From contig NZ_BBXD01000017.1 in assembly GCF_001570545.1 (NCBI RefSeq), positions 124,001 to 188,000 on the forward strand: a stretch of 64,000 bases of DNA. The letters run 5' to 3'. How positions within the stretch are numbered: the first letter of the stretch is position 1; each line of letters begins with the position of its first letter. The position numbers and the translations under genes were made by a program. Below are positions 63,001 to 64,000 of the stretch, piece after piece. A model generated the notes under the pieces. It had not been told where the DNA came from, did not search any database, and saw only the letters and a program-made list of their open reading frames with translations. This stretch comes from Herbidospora mongoliensis. Lineage in GTDB: Bacteria > Actinomycetota > Actinomycetes > Streptosporangiales > Streptosporangiaceae.

Positions 63001-63844
63001 GCACCCCTTCACCCGACGGGGCGACCCAGTCGAACTCGGCCGGGAACTGCATCCGCTTCGGGTCACCGCCGCCCAGCATCGGCCCCCACTGGTGGAAGGG
63101 GCCGCGCGCCCAGGAACTAGAGGTCAGCCCCGCCGCGGCGGCCAAGCCCGGGAACTGGGGGTCGTGGCCGAAGGCGTCGAGCTGCCAGGCGGTGCGGGGG
63201 TCGCCGCCGAGGATGTCACGCTGGAACCCGATGCCGTGGACGAGGTTGCGGATCGTCGACTCGGCACCGGTCAGGTTGGTGTTGGGCTCGTTGTAGGTGC
63301 CGCCCATGATCTCGACGCGGCCCTCGTCCATGAGCCTGCGCAGGTAGGCGCGGTGTTCGGGGTGGGCGTCCCAGAAGGGCTTGAGGTAGTCGACCTCGGC
63401 CAGCACGAACTTGTAGCCGGGCTCCCGGCGGGCCGTTTCCAGGTGCAGTTGGACGAGCTCGAAACCGGCGTGCTGGAAGGCCGAACGGCTGGCCTGGGCG
63501 GCGTCGCCCGCGGTGTTCCACGTGGTGGTGTAGGCGGCCTGGGTGTTCCACCAGACGGGGTCGTAGTGGAAGTGGGAGACCATCCAGACGGTCCAGCCGG
63601 GTTCGGCGACGACGAAGGTGGTCTCCCGGCTGTCGTCGCCGACGGTGACGGTGATGGCGGCGACGTCGCCTGGGGTTTTGGGGGTGATGACCGCGACTTC
63701 GACCGTGCCGGCGCCGGTCGCGGTTCCCTCTGCGTCACCGGTGATCACGACCTGGGCGGGAGGGCCCTCTTCGAGGGTGACCCGGACGATCTGGCGGGGG
63801 CCTTCAACAAACAGTTCCGTACCGGCGATGTCGGCGATCCGCAT
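60080..63844 (-). CDS. Glycoside hydrolase family 38 alpha-mannosidase
   Basis: A 1254-residue enzyme that removes alpha-linked mannose. An N-terminal beta-sandwich (about 1-85) precedes the GH38 domain: metal site WMVSHFHYDPVWWN, LYKFVLAEVDY-type helices, RRLMDEGRVEIMGGTYNEPN, and the nucleophile Asp in TAWQLDAFGHDPQFPGLAAA. QLVYGAHHDAITGSESDQVY is the other metal ligand region. The second half is beta-rich. No signal peptide, so it is cytoplasmic despite its size. ATG 63844 and ATG 63862 are both in frame; a CRP-like site lies between them, which favours 63844. Translationally coupled to the SurA-like gene. Confidence 0.9.
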   Translation of the reverse strand: MRIADIAGTELFVEGPRQIVRVTLEEGPPAQVVITGDAEGTATGAGTVEVAVITPKTPGDVAAITVTVGDDSRETTFVVAEPGWTVWMVSHFHYDPVWWNTQAAYTTTWNTAGDAAQASRSAFQHAGFELVQLHLETARREPGYKFVLAEVDYLKPFWDAHPEHRAYLRRLMDEGRVEIMGGTYNEPNTNLTGAESTIRNLVHGIGFQRDILGGDPRTAWQLDAFGHDPQFPGLAAAAGLTSSSWARGPFHQWGPMLGGGDPKRMQFPAEFDWVAPSGEGVLTHYMPGHYSAGWWMDSSTTVDEAAAEVYTWFLALKEVAATRNVLLPVGTDYTPPNKWIMDIQREWNARYVSPRFVCGLPKEFFAAVRAEEHAFLPQTRDMNPIYTGKDVSFIDTKQVQRRAEVLVADAEKFATLASVTKRADYPFALMDKAWRQLVYGAHHDAITGSESDQVYLDLLTGWREAYTIGSETLDGALRTLGAGLSGVVVWNPSSWPRTDVVRVRLSPPPGWRGIAEAALVENAVLDDDGFITEADVTFLAEDVPPLGHRTFSFTPGGAPGGNAGWLPAGGTTIAGSGHAITADPDRGGAVTSWRVDGRELLQPGQVGNELVVHDEYPAHPKFHEGPWHLVPKGTKEGSSAHPAEVVAERSALGERLVVRGAFGSVRYVQEITLWRGLKRVDLVTHLDFDGADQLVRLRWPVEIDQALPVSEVGNAVVGRGFAHIDADTAEHPWTLDNPAHNWFALSATCRIGGRPIGVAEIVAGPDVPAERLRALAVALVKQGVTATVSRADGPRYGNLAVDSNLPDVRIAVGETPWPKGWHPAVRPLVEVWVPSADLTAADALPVLSIGADDLDSLIDDLADAVVEIEGESYEPYTIGLINRGIPGFAVEPNGALNLSLLRSCTGWPSGIWIDPPRRTVPDGTNFQLQHWTHSFEYALLAGPGDWRATGLVRAGHEVNHPLIALDQGVTGESAAESLLDVPESLVLTALKPAGNLIATGRLPGEVTGMTMRLYEPHGRTEHIDLPGWRRTDLLETRDEPDAPVTGMDVVTYSQDVQGGGAAPGAEPFQPVFVRYWLHNTGPAPIGNMPLAVHLTPETVTVASSLVEETVTGEVTLDGTETRGFTLEPGAFTAWPNEGWTTAGLNFDGQTFEDRLGDATLAAVTETPHLTLRARERSEIVIRLTCDVPVQAQLISPWHTYEMLPLWNTGTGPGTTELRFPVIGGHRPGTWWALVKLGYGGKVHYTEPVTIEVLP

Positions 63845-63859
63845 GTGGCAATGATCACA
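63844..63859. promoter_or_regulatory. CRP-like site at the alpha-mannosidase start
   Basis: TGTGGCAATGATCACA; on the minus strand TGTGA-TCATTG-CCACA, which fits the CRP consensus TGTGA-N6-TCACA at 9 of 10 fixed bases. It overlaps or directly precedes the start codon, an unusual place for an activator but possible for repression. Confidence 0.3.
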
Positions 63860-63916
63860 CATGGGGCGGTTTTGGCCAGATGTTCAGGTTGGAACGACGA
63901 GGCGGAGCCGACCTAC

Positions 63917-64000
63917 TCAGCTCTGCCGAAGTCGGCCGATTCCATCTCGACAAACGTCTACCCAGTCCAAGAAATCTATCGACTCATAATATTTCCGGGC
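63917..64000 (-). CDS. C-terminal end of an unidentified protein, cut by the window edge
   Basis: The last 27 codons of a frame that enters from the right edge and stops at TGA 63917-63919, reading ARKYYESIDFLDWVDVCRD then GIGRLRQS. It is the only minus frame open across this stretch. Third positions include many A and T (AAA, TAT, ATA, GAT), unlike the rest of the window, so the gene may be recently acquired or the frame may be chance. No family can be assigned. Confidence 0.35.
   Translation of the reverse strand, partial: ARKYYESIDFLDWVDVCRDGIGRLRQS

Overview
The window is chromosomal DNA of a high-GC actinobacterium. Genes are tightly packed, GTG starts are common, and many stop/start pairs overlap as ATGA or GTGA. 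The gene content (a DUF5999 small protein, GarA, FtsR-like MerR, a eukaryotic-type cardiolipin synthase beside a GDP-mannose pyrophosphorylase, a BTAD/NB-ARC/TPR regulator, WS/DGAT) fits a filamentous actinomycete, most likely Streptosporangiales or a relative. That placement is inference. I see no tRNA, rRNA, insertion sequence, CRISPR array, prophage or large secondary-metabolite cluster.

Layout. 0-3 kb: a TetR regulator, a DUF5999 protein behind two DasR-like tandem sites, a small hydrolase, a membrane protein and a TPR protein. 3-12 kb: a conserved core block on the minus strand. It holds gcvP behind a tandem glycine riboswitch, a MerR regulator, a DUF151 nuclease, ftsR-like merR, garA, mannose-1-phosphate guanylyltransferase and clsA. 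The order resembles mycobacterial Rv1827-Rv1832 and the Streptomyces coelicolor SCO1378-SCO1389 region. 12-18 kb: a NarL-type two-component pair, a methyltransferase, an acyl-CoA dehydrogenase, an HSL-type esterase and a TauE/SafE permease. 18-29.5 kb: a class I amidotransferase without its nucleophile cysteine, a flavohemoglobin, a MoaD-like protein, a large secreted metalloprotease, thyX, an ABC exporter, an amidohydrolase with altered metal-site motifs, and a fused TrpE-TrpG under a complete trp attenuator with a tandem-Trp leader peptide.

29.6-37.4 kb: a DUF3311/sodium-solute symporter pair, a Tat lipoprotein intradiol dioxygenase and an AI-2E family transporter. These are followed by a coupled minus-strand operon of a winged-helix protein, a PPDK-like protein lacking its PEP domain and a short SDR-like tail, then a carboxylesterase. 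37.9-44 kb: a TPR protein with a degenerate P-loop, two neighbouring genes each broken by an internal deletion (class V aminotransferase, cysteine synthase-like), an MFS transporter, a methyltransferase and LtrA. 44-51 kb: a lipoprotein coupled to a STAS protein without a phospho-serine, a DUF4279-like protein, an ABC exporter, a membrane Ser/Thr kinase, and a DUF1048/PadR pair. 51-64 kb: a large BTAD/NB-ARC/TPR regulator divergent from padR across a 46-bp dyad. Next come tetR plus a DrrAB-like exporter divergent from two oxidoreductases across two matching operators, a WS/DGAT acyltransferase, and a GH38 alpha-mannosidase coupled to a SurA-like protein.

No single obvious new defence or biosynthetic system stands out. 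The best leads are the truncated PPDK/winged-helix operon (33.6-35.7 kb), two enzymes of gamma-glutamyl-type families that both look catalytically altered (18.4 and 26-27 kb), the paired internal deletions at 39.3-41.0 kb, the coding-like extension behind an in-frame TGA at 2.3-2.45 kb, and several well-formed operator or leader structures.
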